Positions 1 to 11,149 of a stretch of DNA of 64,000 bases are shown piece after piece; the first letter of the stretch is position 1; each line of letters begins with the position of its first letter. Source of the stretch: Linyphia triangularis (Eukaryota; Arthropoda; Arachnida; Araneae; Linyphiidae). The notes beneath the pieces were generated by a model. The model did no database searches, had not been told where the DNA came from, and saw nothing but the letters and a program-made list of their open reading frames with translations. A program made the translations under genes and the position numbers. The DNA is taken from the NCBI GenBank assembly GCA_963978545.1, contig OZ021729.1:8790001-8854000 (forward strand). Direction: 5' to 3'.

Positions 1-206
1 TTTTTTTCTATCTCTCATTGTTTTGAAGTTATATCATTTCAAAGTTCGGAAGCCCTTTCTGAAAAATCCTGCAAATGCAACACTCGCACTTTTCATCAAA
101 TTTATTCCAACCAATCAATTTCCCCAACAGGTGTATTTAAAATTCCATATGTGTCGGTATATACTTCGTACTGACTCAATTCGAATAATAGTCACCAGAA
201 ATATTT
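1..206. other. AT-rich sequence, nothing recognised
   Basis: No coding signal, repeat boundary or RNA gene is visible. The short frame starting at 23 has no recognisable motif and is treated as chance. Confidence 0.5.
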
Positions 207-846
207 TCATGGGCGCCCCTAGGAATATTTGCAAAGGGGTGCAAGACTAGATTTTTATCAAAATCAGTAATTGTTTTAGAAATGTTAATTAATAATTATG
301 CATTATAAATTATTCTCTTTGAGAATAGTCAAAATTCATGGAATATATTTTTGAAAGAACGACCCTGTTAAAGAGAAAAAACACAAGATAGTAAAAAAAT
401 AAAAATATATATTTTTAGCGATTTTTTTATCATCCAACTATATCTCGCGGCATTCAAGAGTTAGTACTTAGAACAGAGGAACACGAAGAAACAAAAATAC
501 AGAAGAGTAACATTTTATTTTTTCCCAGTTTCGGATATAATAAAAAAAAAAAATTCTAAATGAAACACGAAGGCAGTATTGGAATATGTTCAATTGAATT
601 CTAAAAATAAATTTCAAGATAGTGTATCTGATGACTTAATAATCAAAACATTTTTCTAAAATTTTGAGAACTATACACACGAAATAATTATACAATAAAA
701 GGAATAAATACTTCAACTTATCAGTCTCTAATAATCACAGACAACAAGCGCCAGAAAATCGTCACCCAAATAGCTATAAAAAATGACATTGGAAAGAAAG
801 AAAAGATTAAATTAATAGGAAAAAAATGCTCATTGTAACATAAAAG

Positions 847-1340
847 TATAAACGGCATTCTTCTTCTTCTTATCAAGGACTATGGGGACTAAGGCACCTC
901 TGCTTGAGCATTTTGTACCAACCCCATATCCCGTACAGATCGGTAGTGGGCAGTACTGCACAGGATGTAAGAGCACACTCGCAAGAGAGAGTGCGCAAGT
1001 CTACCTATAGCCGCCGAAGAGTTCATTTCTACCTCTTTCGGTAGCTATCCGGTAGATGGCAGTACTACCGACCGTATGTGGAACTTCTTAATTTAGAGGC
1101 ATCACCAAGCAGAAGATTCCACCAGAAGACTTGGCTTTTCCACCCCCAGAGGTATTGATTTGTATGAGAACTTGGAGGACTTTGCGACCATGACTGATTT
1201 AACGTGCTCCAGTCACCATTAGCGAACACGGCGGTCTTTAGTCGGTCCCAGGCCCGAACTCGCAACCTCAGGGCTCGCAACCTTCTAGTTGCGAGAACGA
1301 TACTCTCCCGACTGGGCTACGCGGCCCTTATAAACGGCAT
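847..1340 (-). mobile_element. tRNA-derived SINE (about 470 bp) with 12-bp target duplication
   Basis: The element (about 859-1328) reads on the minus strand. Its tRNA-like head lies at about 1230-1328, with a GTAGCCCAGTCGG A-box-like segment and a GCGAGTTCG-type B-box-like segment. A tRNA-unrelated body follows and the 3' end is an AAGAAGAAGAA tail (seen as TTCTTCTTCTT on the + strand). The direct repeat TATAAACGGCAT flanks it at 847-858 and 1329-1340, the expected product of LINE-mediated insertion. The identical target copies suggest a fairly young insertion. Confidence 0.85.
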
Positions 1341-1361
1341 ACGTGCTTATATTATCTTGGA

Positions 1362-1368
<7 letters not shown>

Positions 1369-1396
<28 letters not shown>
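1369..1396. repeat. Poly-T tract
   Basis: A run of about 28 T just past the SINE. Similar long T tracts occur at about 4806, 19243, 36688, 41502, 42050, 50945, 60333 and 62344; some look like retroposon tail remnants. Confidence 0.8.
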
Positions 1397-1402
<6 letters not shown>

Positions 1403-1450
1403 CTGGGGGTGCAAGTGCACCTCCTTGCACCCTCCCGGGGGCGCCCATGA

Positions 1451-2330
1451 ATATTATAATACTAATTTTCGTTTTCAGTGTTTATATGATTAAATACCTT
1501 CACTGGTTGAACCCCAACTTATGATATCAACAATAAATGTCAATTCTTAATGATATATATATATATTTTAACATCTTACAAAACAGCTTATAATTTTACA
1601 GAACAAATCCCAATTTTCTGAAGCATTGAAATTTAATTTAAGATCCAAAAGTTTCAAAAACTGTCAGAGGAAATGAGGTAGGACGTGACTTGATTCTTTT
1701 ATTCTTCGTGAAGAATGTTTTAAAGATAAGTTTTTTAATTATTATACAAATCATTTTGTACTAAATACACTAACCTGAAATTCATTATTCATTCATTTGG
1801 ACTTTCGTGCGTGAGATACGGAAAACTTATATAATGTATATTCTTGTCTCCAACACATTTGAGATGCATATAATTAATACTAGCACAGCCCGTTTATAGT
1901 GTGGTCCACACATTCCTGCAGAACATACCGTAGCAACAATAGCAACATCCAAAAAATTTCCAGAATTGGATGAAATTCCAGGCATGACTTTCAATGCCAG
2001 TTTTCTAGGCATGAATGACAATTTTATTTCGATTAGCATGTTTAGAAGCAGTTTAGTAATTGTTTTATAGTAGAATTATCAATGCTGTTATTTAATAAGT
2101 TGTAAAAGAATTTAAATATAGATATAGATCTACGACATTCGAGTCTACAGATAGGTAAAATTGATGTATAAAAGTGGTCCTAAGATTTAAAAGAAATATA
2201 ATGTACAAACTTGTTTTGGATTATTTCGAGGGTTATGATTAGTGATTTAGCAGATAGATTCCATATAACACGATTGGTATCTTATATGAGACGAACTAAA
2301 GAATTGAAATGGTTAAGCTTTTATCTTATT
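1451..2330. other. AT-rich sequence, nothing recognised
   Basis: Contains a short (TA)n run near 1551. The 70-residue minus-strand frame at 1827-2039 has no recognisable motif. Confidence 0.5.
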
Positions 2331-2332
2331 TC

Positions 2333-2700
2333 TAAGGGGATTTCGGAGACTGTAAGATGATCTTAAGAGGTCTTAGCACAAAGATTTTAATTAAAATTAT
2401 TTAGAGCCGTTTTTTAGCAATTGCTGAAAAACATGATTTTTCATGATTTGTTCATGATTTTTTTATGATTTCAACCTTAAGTGTAGGTTCCATGGCCAAA
2501 ACTAACCCGCTCACCAAATTTGAGCATCGTAGGTCAATTTTTTCGGAAGTTATGCTGACCGCGTACACACAGACATTTATCTTTCTTTACTTTTTTTTTT
2601 TAAATCAGGGTGTTCCAAAACTTGGAGAAATGCAAAATAAAATCGATTTCTTTTTATTACCGAATGCTATACTTTTATTACCCTATGTAAACATATAGGT
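2333..2700 (+). repeat. Dispersed repeat family C, truncated copy
   Basis: Shares GGGATTTCGGAG, then GAGCCGTTTTTTAGCAATT, GCTGAAAAACATGATTT and GGGTGTTCCAAAACTTGG-like blocks with copies at 26388-26905, 27040-27735 and 52980-53632. It is non-coding and lacks the GGGTGTGGAACATCGCAC-like 5' end seen in the longest copy. Confidence 0.75.
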
Positions 2701-2914
2701 CATTAAAAGTAAAAATAAATATTTATCATTTCCTCGTCCACTCAAAACTATGTTTTATAATAAGTGTTTTTGCTGTATACAAAGTTTCGTGATACTATTT
2801 CTTACTTTCGGGATGTGGTTGGATAAATTAGAGCAGTTAGCCGTTGTCTAACTATACATAAAAGTCTAATGTCTACTAAAAAATATTCCCTATTAAAGTA
2901 TTTACTTTTGCATT

Positions 2915-3110
2915 CTTTTATATATACTTTTTATATATCATAAACTATTTTATATATACATTTTACATATCATGTACTATTTTATATATACTTTTTATAT
3001 ATCATATACTATTTTATATATACTTTTATATATACTTTTTATTCATACTTTTATGTATACTTTTTATACATACTTTTATGTATACTTTTGTATTCTTTTA
3101 TATTATGTAT
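2915..3110. repeat. Low-complexity TATATACTTTT-type repeat
   Basis: Irregular reiteration of TATATACTTTTTATATATC and shorter variants, about 10-30 bp apart. Looks like an impure AT minisatellite. Confidence 0.8.
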
Positions 3111-5811
3111 ATAAAATATATTTTCATTTATAAAAATATATGTTTGTAAACATTTTATAAGTATCGGACACTAACTTCAAACTCTCCTCTTCATTCATTG
3201 TGAAAAATCAGATTTAAAACAAAAAATTTCACATATCCCTTCGTCCAGTTAGCCCTTCAATTATCTTTGCACCAATGAAATTAAAACTTTCATGCCATAG
3301 CAAGTTTATCATATTTAATAACAATTAATGGTTACAGCAAACTTGTCATATTTTATCAATACGTATAATTTAAAATCAGTTGGAATCTGACAACAATTTC
3401 CAAATGATTCTGATAACAGCATGGATGTAGATCTAAAACATTATAGACATTTAAATCAGTGCCATAGAAAGGAGTAGGACATGCGTGACGTCAAAGTCAA
3501 CTACTAAGGAGGGGAAAATAAATGCACATATTGATTGGCTAGGGGGATGTAAAATTTCGATTGTTTTTAATTCGATGGTCTTTCAAAATAATATCTTGTA
3601 TGATACCATTTTAAGCAATAGATATTGAGAACTTTCAACGATACTTTCCGGTAGGTCTTTAAAAACATATACTTTAACATTCCAATTGTCTTAATAAATG
3701 TACTAAAAGCCAAATTTATATTAAATATCCAATCGAAATTGTTACTAATTACGTTTAAAAATATTATTCAAGGTAATATATTACGAAATATACTTCGAAA
3801 TATTTTTGTATTGATACAAAATATATTACGAAAACGTGTTTTATTATATACTGAACCGCTAAATATTATATACTAAACCGTTAAATGGAATATATTAGCA
3901 TTACTTGGAATGCTTTTATTACAATTACGAAGAAATATGATCAATTTTAGACAGCTGTTTTTTGTGTTTCTTTAAGGCTACGAGCCATTTTAAATAATAA
4001 ATATATTATAATGAATGTAGAAAGCAAATATTACAGGCAATAAATATTTTAAATATCACCACAATGAAATTTTTGTTTAAAAAAAGCATCTGAAAATAAT
4101 ATCCTTAATGAATTTATCAGAAAATGTTATGGTGAAGAAAAATACAGAAAATGTTATATACGAACACTTTTGTGGTATTTTTTCCTCCTGTCCTATATAT
4201 ATATATAAATATATATTTATCAAAATAAAACAATTCAGTACTGCTTTTAAAAATATCAGGTTTCATACGGAATAAAATATAGATTCTACAAAAAAAAATT
4301 ATATTCGAAAGTTAATATTCGAATATAATTCCAACAACAGAAGTTTTCTACAAATTTTTAAGCTGTACAGAAACTTTTAGGAGCCAGTAAATAATAAATA
4401 TTAAACTAGTAGTTATGAGCAATACATACATATAAATGAATTTAGCATTATTGTATCTTGTCATGGAACAAATTAAACATTATAGGAAGAAAAAATACAA
4501 AAATATTCATTAGATAAATACAAAAGCCAAATCCTTGAAATGGGAAAATACAATGCCATTTATCCAGATATTTTTAATTTTTTTCTATTCCATAATAACG
4601 TATTTTAACTAGTCATATTGTTTTTGGATCTTCACAATTTGAGGATAATTGCTGCTTAAATTAATTCAATTCTTCTTTTGAAAAATTGTACAAATAAATC
4701 TAAGCACAGTAAGAAGAAAAAGTCAACAGAATTTAATAAAAAAACAAGAAGGAAAAAAAAAAAATCTTTAGAAATCATAGATCGAATCATATTACATGCA
4801 AACATTTTTTTTTTTTTTTTTTTTTTTTTCAAAAATTACTTTAATTAAGAAATTCTGTTTGAATCGTTTAATAATTAATTGATAAAGAAGCATTTTAAGA
4901 TATAATATTCAACAATCAACGCCTATATTTTTTTTACAAAGACTTCGTTATCAATAAATCATCAGACGATCCAGACAAGAGTTTTCTAACTATTGCCAAA
5001 GAATTTTTCGATTTATTATTTCCATAGTTTTTTAAAAAATTGTGTCGATCTTGTTCTCCTTAGAGGACAATTTTAAATCGTTCAGCTTTATGGAAAGAAT
5101 ACTTTAGCAAATTAATTGAAATAATTATATGATATCAATTCTAAATAATAGAGAAAAATATAAGGAACTGGTTTAAATGTGTAATATATGATGGAAAGGA
5201 ATCTCTTAAACTGGAACAATTTGATTAACTGTAGTGTATTAACCAATTTGAAAATTTTACTTTATGTATAAATAAATTGTATAAATAAGAATTCTTCCAA
5301 CTGGTAATTTTTTTAATTTATTATTTTAGAGAACAAAATATTTAATTTATTTGACATGTATTATTTGATATTAATTAATTCAATGTAAAATTATTTATTA
5401 TTACTTGGAACAGGTTTTAGAATATTTTAAAATTTTAAATCATTTGTAATGTTTCATTAATCAGTTAATTAAAATAAATAGTTAGTTAAATAATATTGCA
5501 TATATTTATACAGATACGATTTTTTATTACCCATTATAAGTTTTTAATATAATGGATAAATATTTTTATGGATGTTTTTATATATTCTAAGACGGTTTAG
5601 TATATTAAAAAATAGTTTAGACTAGAATAAATTTAATATTATTACCGGCTTACTTTATGCATCGAACTATATACATAAGCCATAATAACATTAATGTGTA
5701 TATAGAAACTGATTTAGAACAATTTTTATGTTGATGGATCAATTAGGAAATTTACGATATTTATTAATTAATTTAAAAAATATACTTATGAAAATTGCTT
5801 CAAGTTTCTTA
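3111..5811. other. AT-rich sequence without recognised genes
   Basis: No frame carries a recognisable domain. It contains a (TA)n stretch near 4196 and a long T tract near 4806. A TGACGTCA octamer occurs near 3486 with no supporting promoter context. Confidence 0.5.
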
Positions 5812-6455
5812 TACAGGGTGTCACAAAAGGTCATGTCCAAACGGCACACATGGTTGTGTCAGGTCATAAGGAAGCAGAATTACATAGGAAAGGGGGGTCG
5901 GAAACGCGATTGTAATCCGCTAGAGGGCAATAAGCGCTAGCAGACGAAAGCACTGGCAGTCGGATTAATCGAAGCGGGGACGTTGCAGAGAGCCGGCACA
6001 GTACCGTTGCCACCACGATCCCCGGATCTAACCCCCCTGGATTTTTACCTCTGGGGATACCTGAAGTGTCTGGTGTACGAGACACCCGTTCCATCGGACA
6101 TGGACCTCATCACATGTATCGTTGAAGCGGCTGCACGTGTCCGGGAGACTACTGGCCAATTCGAACGAGTTCGCGATTCCATGCGTCGCAGATGTGAAGC
6201 ATGCATCTCAGCTGATGGGGCCAATTTTGAGCACTTACTATGATTTGTAGCATTTTTCTTTTTTATTTGGTACTGTTTTGTTGTAAAATAAAGATTTTTT
6301 ACACCGTTTGTTATCTTTTCTTTGCGTGACGGTTACGATGAAATTTCACTGTCAAAATTGCGTTTCTGACCCCCCTTTCCTATGTAATTCTGCTTCCTCA
6401 TGACCTGACACAACCATGTGTGCCGTTTGGACATGACCTTTTGTGACACCCTGTA
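5812..6455 (+). mobile_element. mariner-superfamily deletion derivative with ~97-bp TIRs
   Basis: The element spans 5814-6453, begins CAGGGTGTCACAAAAGG, ends with the reverse complement, and sits between TA dinucleotides (5812-5813, 6454-6455). The inverted repeats extend to about 5911 and from about 6357 (roughly 97 bp, few mismatches), which is long for this superfamily. Only the last part of a transposase survives inside. At 640 bp it is about half the size of an autonomous element, so it is a non-autonomous derivative formed by internal deletion. Confidence 0.92.
5983..6243 (+). pseudogene. C-terminal remnant of a mariner-type DDE transposase
   Basis: The 86-residue frame contains PPRSPDLTPLDFYLWGYLK near residues 11-29, the signature around the third catalytic acidic residue of mariner/IS630-type transposases. 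It is followed by a helical tail ending FEHLL. The N-terminal DNA-binding domain and the first two catalytic aspartates are missing, so it cannot be an active enzyme. The frame is uninterrupted, and it lies within the TIRs of the element at 5814-6453. It belongs to the same broad group as the decayed transposase at about 11515-12430, where the homologous motif reads PPRSSDLSPLDFFLW. Confidence 0.9.
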
Positions 6456-6701
6456 TACATTATTTGATATTAACTATAATATAATTAACTATAATATAAC
6501 TCTATAACTATTTCTTTTTTATAGTTCAGGAAAACATCCACAATTTCTTCAAACTAAAATTTCTATACTAAATGACAATATTCATAGTTTTAAGTAAGGT
6601 ATAAATTACACTTTATAGTTTATGATTTGATAAGGATATATTAAAATGTTAAGCATGTGACTGAAGAAAATATTTGCAGTTATTCCGAATCTGCTGCGTT
6701 T

Positions 6702-6855
6702 CAGAAGAAGTCCTAGTAAAGATCATTCCCTATACTCGCTATGTTACAATCTTCTTGCCCAGTGCATTTAGAAACTACTTTCTATCAAACCTTAATTTAG
6801 TGAGTGAGTACGAAAATGATCACTGAATGAAATAGCATGAATAGTTTTCATTTAG
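6702..6855 (+). mobile_element. Family A MITE, left half (separated from right half at 13061)
   Basis: Carries the family A terminal block AAAGATCATTCCCTATACTC, then CTATGTTACAATCTTCT, the TTTAGAAACTACTTTCTAT block and the AAAATGATCAC block. Intact copies continue into an AT-rich centre and then the reverse complement of this arm. Here the sequence breaks after TTTTCATTTA and the missing right half resumes at about 13061. Confidence 0.85.
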
Positions 6856-7747
6856 CAGCGTCCGCCACTAACTTTTAAAGACGGGCCGCATGACTTATGC
6901 TGGAACTTTCCGCGGGCCGCAGATTTATACCGAATACGCCAATAAATATATTGCTTTACGACATATGTTCAATGTTAGAAATGTGATAATTACAAAAGAT
7001 TTAACAATATAAAACAATTTAGAAAACTGAAACAATAATTTAACTTTTTTAAATTAATAAAAAAAACAATTGATATTTGATTCTTGTTTCAAATAATTAA
7101 AAAAATAGTTTTCTTTACATTGTACATTTAAGTCATAAAAGAAATTAATCTTTAGTGACACTATAACAATGCGACTTGGCATAAACTCATAATCAATTAA
7201 GATATTTAAAACATACCTCCTAAATCCTTCATTTTAGTCGACGTTAATTGCGAGACGATGACGGCCGGTCCGCTTTTCACTATCTACTTTGCGTTTAAAA
7301 CTAGTCCTCGACACCATTATTGCACTGGAGTCATAGAAATCGCGATTCTTCTTTTCGCGTCAAAACATATAGGCTAGTATGCATTAAAACACCCAACTCC
7401 TGCCCATCACAGAGAAAAAAGCAGAATTCGAATTGTGCCATGCACGAGTCTAGGGGGTTGGGTATCATAAGTAATAAACTAAGCAATGTGAAGGAATGCG
7501 TCATTGGTAATAATTCAAACTATTGCTTTTTTTATTTTTCTGGCAGTCTCAGAATGGATTTTTCAGACTTACTGACGCGGGCCACTTAATGGAAAACGCG
7601 GTTTGTGGTAATAAACACATACTATTGTAGACAAATTAAAATTATTTCCGCAAAATTTGATTTTTGCTCTTCTGTACTACCGGCGGGCCGGAGAAAAAGC
7701 TGTCGCGGGCCGGATCCGGCCCGCGGGCCGCCTAGTGGCTGACGCTG
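6856..7747. mobile_element. Non-autonomous hAT-like element with GGCCCGCGGGCC-rich ends
   Basis: Begins CAGCGTCCGCCACTA and ends with the inverse of CAGCGTCAGCCACTA. Subterminal GC-rich runs include GGATCCGGCCCGCGGGCC. CAG starts and CCGGCCCGCGGGCC subterminal motifs are typical of hAT elements. No transposase frame survives in 892 bp. The eight bases flanking each side (TCATTTAG, AAGGTATA) do not match, so one flank has been altered or lost. Confidence 0.7.
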
Positions 7748-8318
7748 AAGGTATACATATGCATTAAGAATTACGAAATTTGACTCAAATCTGTGTTTTT
7801 GTTTTTTGGTTTTAAAATATTCCCGAATTCATTACCAATAAAATGATACCATTTTCTTTCTGAGACTCAAGTTATTTTTTAAATTACAGTAGGTTTTGTG
7901 AACCTGTTTTGTATCACGTTCATTAGAGTAGTAAACTTTAAACGCGTTTTCTGAAGAATGACATTTTGGTGTTATATCACTTTAGGCCAACGATCATAAC
8001 TTCTTAATAAATGATCCGATTTATAAAATTCTAATTTTGTTTTGTAGACAATAGTTGTGAAAGTGTTTTCTATAGAGAATCTAATATGTATTGTTATAAA
8101 CACATTTTTTATGCATATTTTAATCTTAATTTTTTGTTAAAAACTATGTATTTTTTTTTTTTTTATTTAAAAACTTATAATTAAATAAATATTGAAGCCA
8201 AATTCAAAATTCTCCATAGGAACATGCGTCAGTATAATATATCTTATTTGCAATAAAAATAATACCTCTAAGTTAATTACAAGTTTATTTATGCATGTTC
8301 TAATAATGTTCTAATTAG

Positions 8319-11101
8319 TCACTTCGAGGCCGTGCGCGAAAAACCAAGTATCTTGCTAGATGCTCAGTTTCACGAGCGGAGTGTTATAGTTGTATCAGGC
8401 CCGAAACAACCAGATCGTGACGTCACAGAGCAAACCCATCACAAATCACTACTTAGGTAAGATTGCATACGAAGATGGATGAAGACGCATTAAAGTTGGA
8501 ATATTTACAATGCCTATTAATCTATTCTAAATTAAAGTATAGGAATAAATTTAAAATTCTTATAATATTAGGGAATAATTTTAAAAAATTAATTTGTTCA
8601 AAATTAATTTATTCAAAAGCTTGTTGTTTCAAAACTGATTGGTGGTTACATTGAAATGATTTCAGTTTAATTTTTTTTAAATACTAAAATACAAAAATAA
8701 TATTAAAAAAAATGATTTAAATAATCTTTTACTTCAACAAATAATATTTTATTTAAAACCAAAAATTCCTTTACGGAAAAATTGAACATTTACCCACAAA
8801 TTTTTCCTTTAAAGAGACTAATTATATAAAAATATCTTTTAATATTTAAGAAACTTCTCTTACCTAGATTTAAAGCAAAACATAGTTTATATAATTTAGT
8901 GAGTAAATAAACAAGTTATATTTTTATAATTCAAAGACATTTTTACAAAAGTTTTTTAAAGTATTACGAAGTAAATTAAATTAATTTTAATTTTTTTGAA
9001 ATTGGTTGCTTTTCCATGAACAGAGTTCTAGAATGATAAAGAATATCTCATCTAAATTGAAACTATCATGTCCAAACAAAAGACATTTCTAAGGATCTAG
9101 GGCGGATTCCTTCTGGGTGGACTTTTAAAGGGAAGTTGCCTCACATTTATGCCTTGATTAGGAAGAAACCCAGAAAACGCGGACGGCAGCTTGACAATCA
9201 AAGCAAGTGTCTCGATATGCTGTCGTGTCTGTTTCGGAAATCAAAAATTGCACAGCTCTAACAAAAGAAATCAAACTCATCGATACCAAGACTTAATTTT
9301 AAAATAGGTTAATTAAAAAAAAATGTACATATATAATCATACAGAAAGATTGTCTAGTTTTCATTTTCATACTTTGAGATTTCATTTTGTCATTATGAAT
9401 TTTGACATATTTTTTTAAATGTATGTTAATGCTAAACTCGAAATTTTTCAAAATAATTGTATTAGAAGAATCCTTAAAATCTTTTGGCCTGTTAAAATTA
9501 TTAGCGAAGCAATTTTAGAAAGGGCAGACATATTACTTCAATGGAAGAAGAAATCGGTGAGAGAAGGTGGCGATGGACGGGTTATGCATTAAGAATGCCA
9601 AAAGAGAATCTTAACACACGTTTCTCTCTCCTGGGCTCCTGATGACAAGAGGAAAAGAGGAAGGCCTAGGACAACTTGGCAAAGTCAAATGCTATCAGAC
9701 CTAAAAAAGGATCGCTTAAATGGTCTAGAGGAAGCAAGATCCCTGGCCAAAGATCGGAAGGTCTGGAGAGATAGGCTGGAAACCTTAACAGCGTGAAGAG
9801 CCTAATTAAGTAAATATGTAATGCTCACTGACAAACGAAATTCTATCCAAATTTTCATCTTCGTTCCGCAATCACATTGTCGATCAGGAATTTCAGGAAG
9901 AAGATCCATCTTTTTCAATACTAGTTACTTCAAAAGTTGTTTCTGATTTTTGAATTTCAAAAAATTTTCTTCATGTTTAACTCCGATAACTTTTTGAAAT
10001 GTCTAGAAAATATGGCCGCGAACTACACAATACTTGAATAAACATTTCTAGTACTTTTAGAATATGCAAATACAAATCATCATGCGTTTGGTTTCTTAAA
10101 GGAAAATTTGTTATTTAGTATTCGGTACTTATACTATCATTATACATATATACAAATTTAAAGTGCAGAATCCCACCTTATTCACCAAGCCAACATTTAA
10201 GTGAAGTGAAGGCTTAAACTTGTGATCCTCAGGACAAATATAAATTTTAACTCTAGCTGCTTGACAAACACTGCCAGACCATGTCAACAAACAGTACTGG
10301 TTTTTTTTTAAAGTTTTCTTAGTCAGACGTTACTTAAAAGGTAAAGAAGATAAGTATAAATAGAAAGATCTCAAATTAATCCTTGGTGCAGATGTAGTAT
10401 AGGACATTTTTTTTGCACAATTTTATCTGGCATTTTCTTTTTTTATTTAAAATAAATATTGTTTTTGGCGACGGATTTTATTTTAGGTTATATTTTAATT
10501 CAGTTAATTATTTATATTTTAATCTTCTTTCAGTTACTGTGTTTTTAATTTTGGCAAATTTTCTATAAGCCAAAAGAAAAAAAAAATTCTAAATGTCCTA
10601 TATACATCTGATTTCAATCCTTACAAAAATACACTTACCTTAAGAATGTCATGAACAATAACTAGAAAATTACCCCAAAACTTGGTTAGATTCCTCAGTT
10701 CAAATATTGAAAATTATTGATAAATTGCTACCTAATAAAATCTGAAGGAAAACAGCTTAGGCTTAATATATACATATTTAATGCAGTATGCGTTAAAGAT
10801 TTCAAAGACCATTTTTTAGAAATGGCTTTTGAAATAGAATGCAACCGAATCACATTTGGTGCGCTATACTTTTATATTAATATTTTCAAAAAAATTTACT
10901 CACCGAAAATATTGTAAATAATAATATCCGTAAGAAAAAAGTGAACCATTTACAAGTGCAAACAACGTCAAAAGAATATCAACAAAAAATTTCATAGCTT
11001 TTTGCTGTGACGTCAAACTCGTTTAAAAATTCAGTATTATGGCATTGTAGACTGAGCATCTAGCAAGACACGTGGTTTTTCGAGCACGGCCTCTGTCACT
11101 T
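8319..11101. mobile_element. 2.77-kb TIR element (superfamily unclear) with CRE-like octamers
   Basis: The arms GAGGCCGTGCGCGAAAAACC (8326) and CTTGCTAGATGCTCAG are inverted at about 11035-11095. TCACTT is repeated directly outside (8319-8324 and 11096-11101). Each arm is followed, toward the interior, by a palindromic TGACGTCA (8418-8425 and 11008-11015). No transposase was recognised. A degraded LINE fragment lies inside. hAT or P-like assignment is possible but not shown. Confidence 0.65.
9433..9796 (+). pseudogene. 3' end of an RTE/endonuclease-type LINE ORF, frameshifted
   Basis: Conceptual translation gives KLEIFQNNCIRRILKIFWP, then LLQWKKKS, a RWRWTGYALRMPKEN block and, after a frameshift near 9632, WAPDDKRKRGRPRTTWQ and DRKVWRDRLETLTA ending at TGA. 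This order (RRILKI..W, R.WRW.GH..RM, RGRPRTTW, ..DR..WR) is the C-terminal tail of many non-LTR reverse transcriptases annotated as RTE or craniofacial-development-protein-like. The reverse transcriptase core is absent. The fragment sits inside the 8325-11095 element and is presumably a 5'-truncated insertion. Confidence 0.85.
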
Positions 11102-11149
11102 TAATTACAATTAGCTGATTAAAAAATTGGCGGGAAAAAAAAGTTTATA

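Larger units (their letters stand above)
207..1450. mobile_element. Possible inverted-repeat-bounded element carrying a SINE
   Basis: CATGGGCGCCC near 208 is repeated in inverted form (GGGCGCCCATG) near 1440, with AATATT-like sequence outside both ends. Both ends also carry GGTGCAAG-type motifs. This could be a short-TIR DNA element later hit by the SINE at 859-1328, or two independent fragments facing each other. No transposase is seen and no target duplication is clear. Confidence 0.35.

Noticed and set aside
3486..3493. TGACGTCA as a promoter element
   Set aside because: A lone octamer with no gene start nearby; such sites occur by chance.
7320..7589. 89-residue frame inside the hAT-like element
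   Set aside because: No hAT transposase motif; it is internal non-coding sequence of a non-autonomous element.
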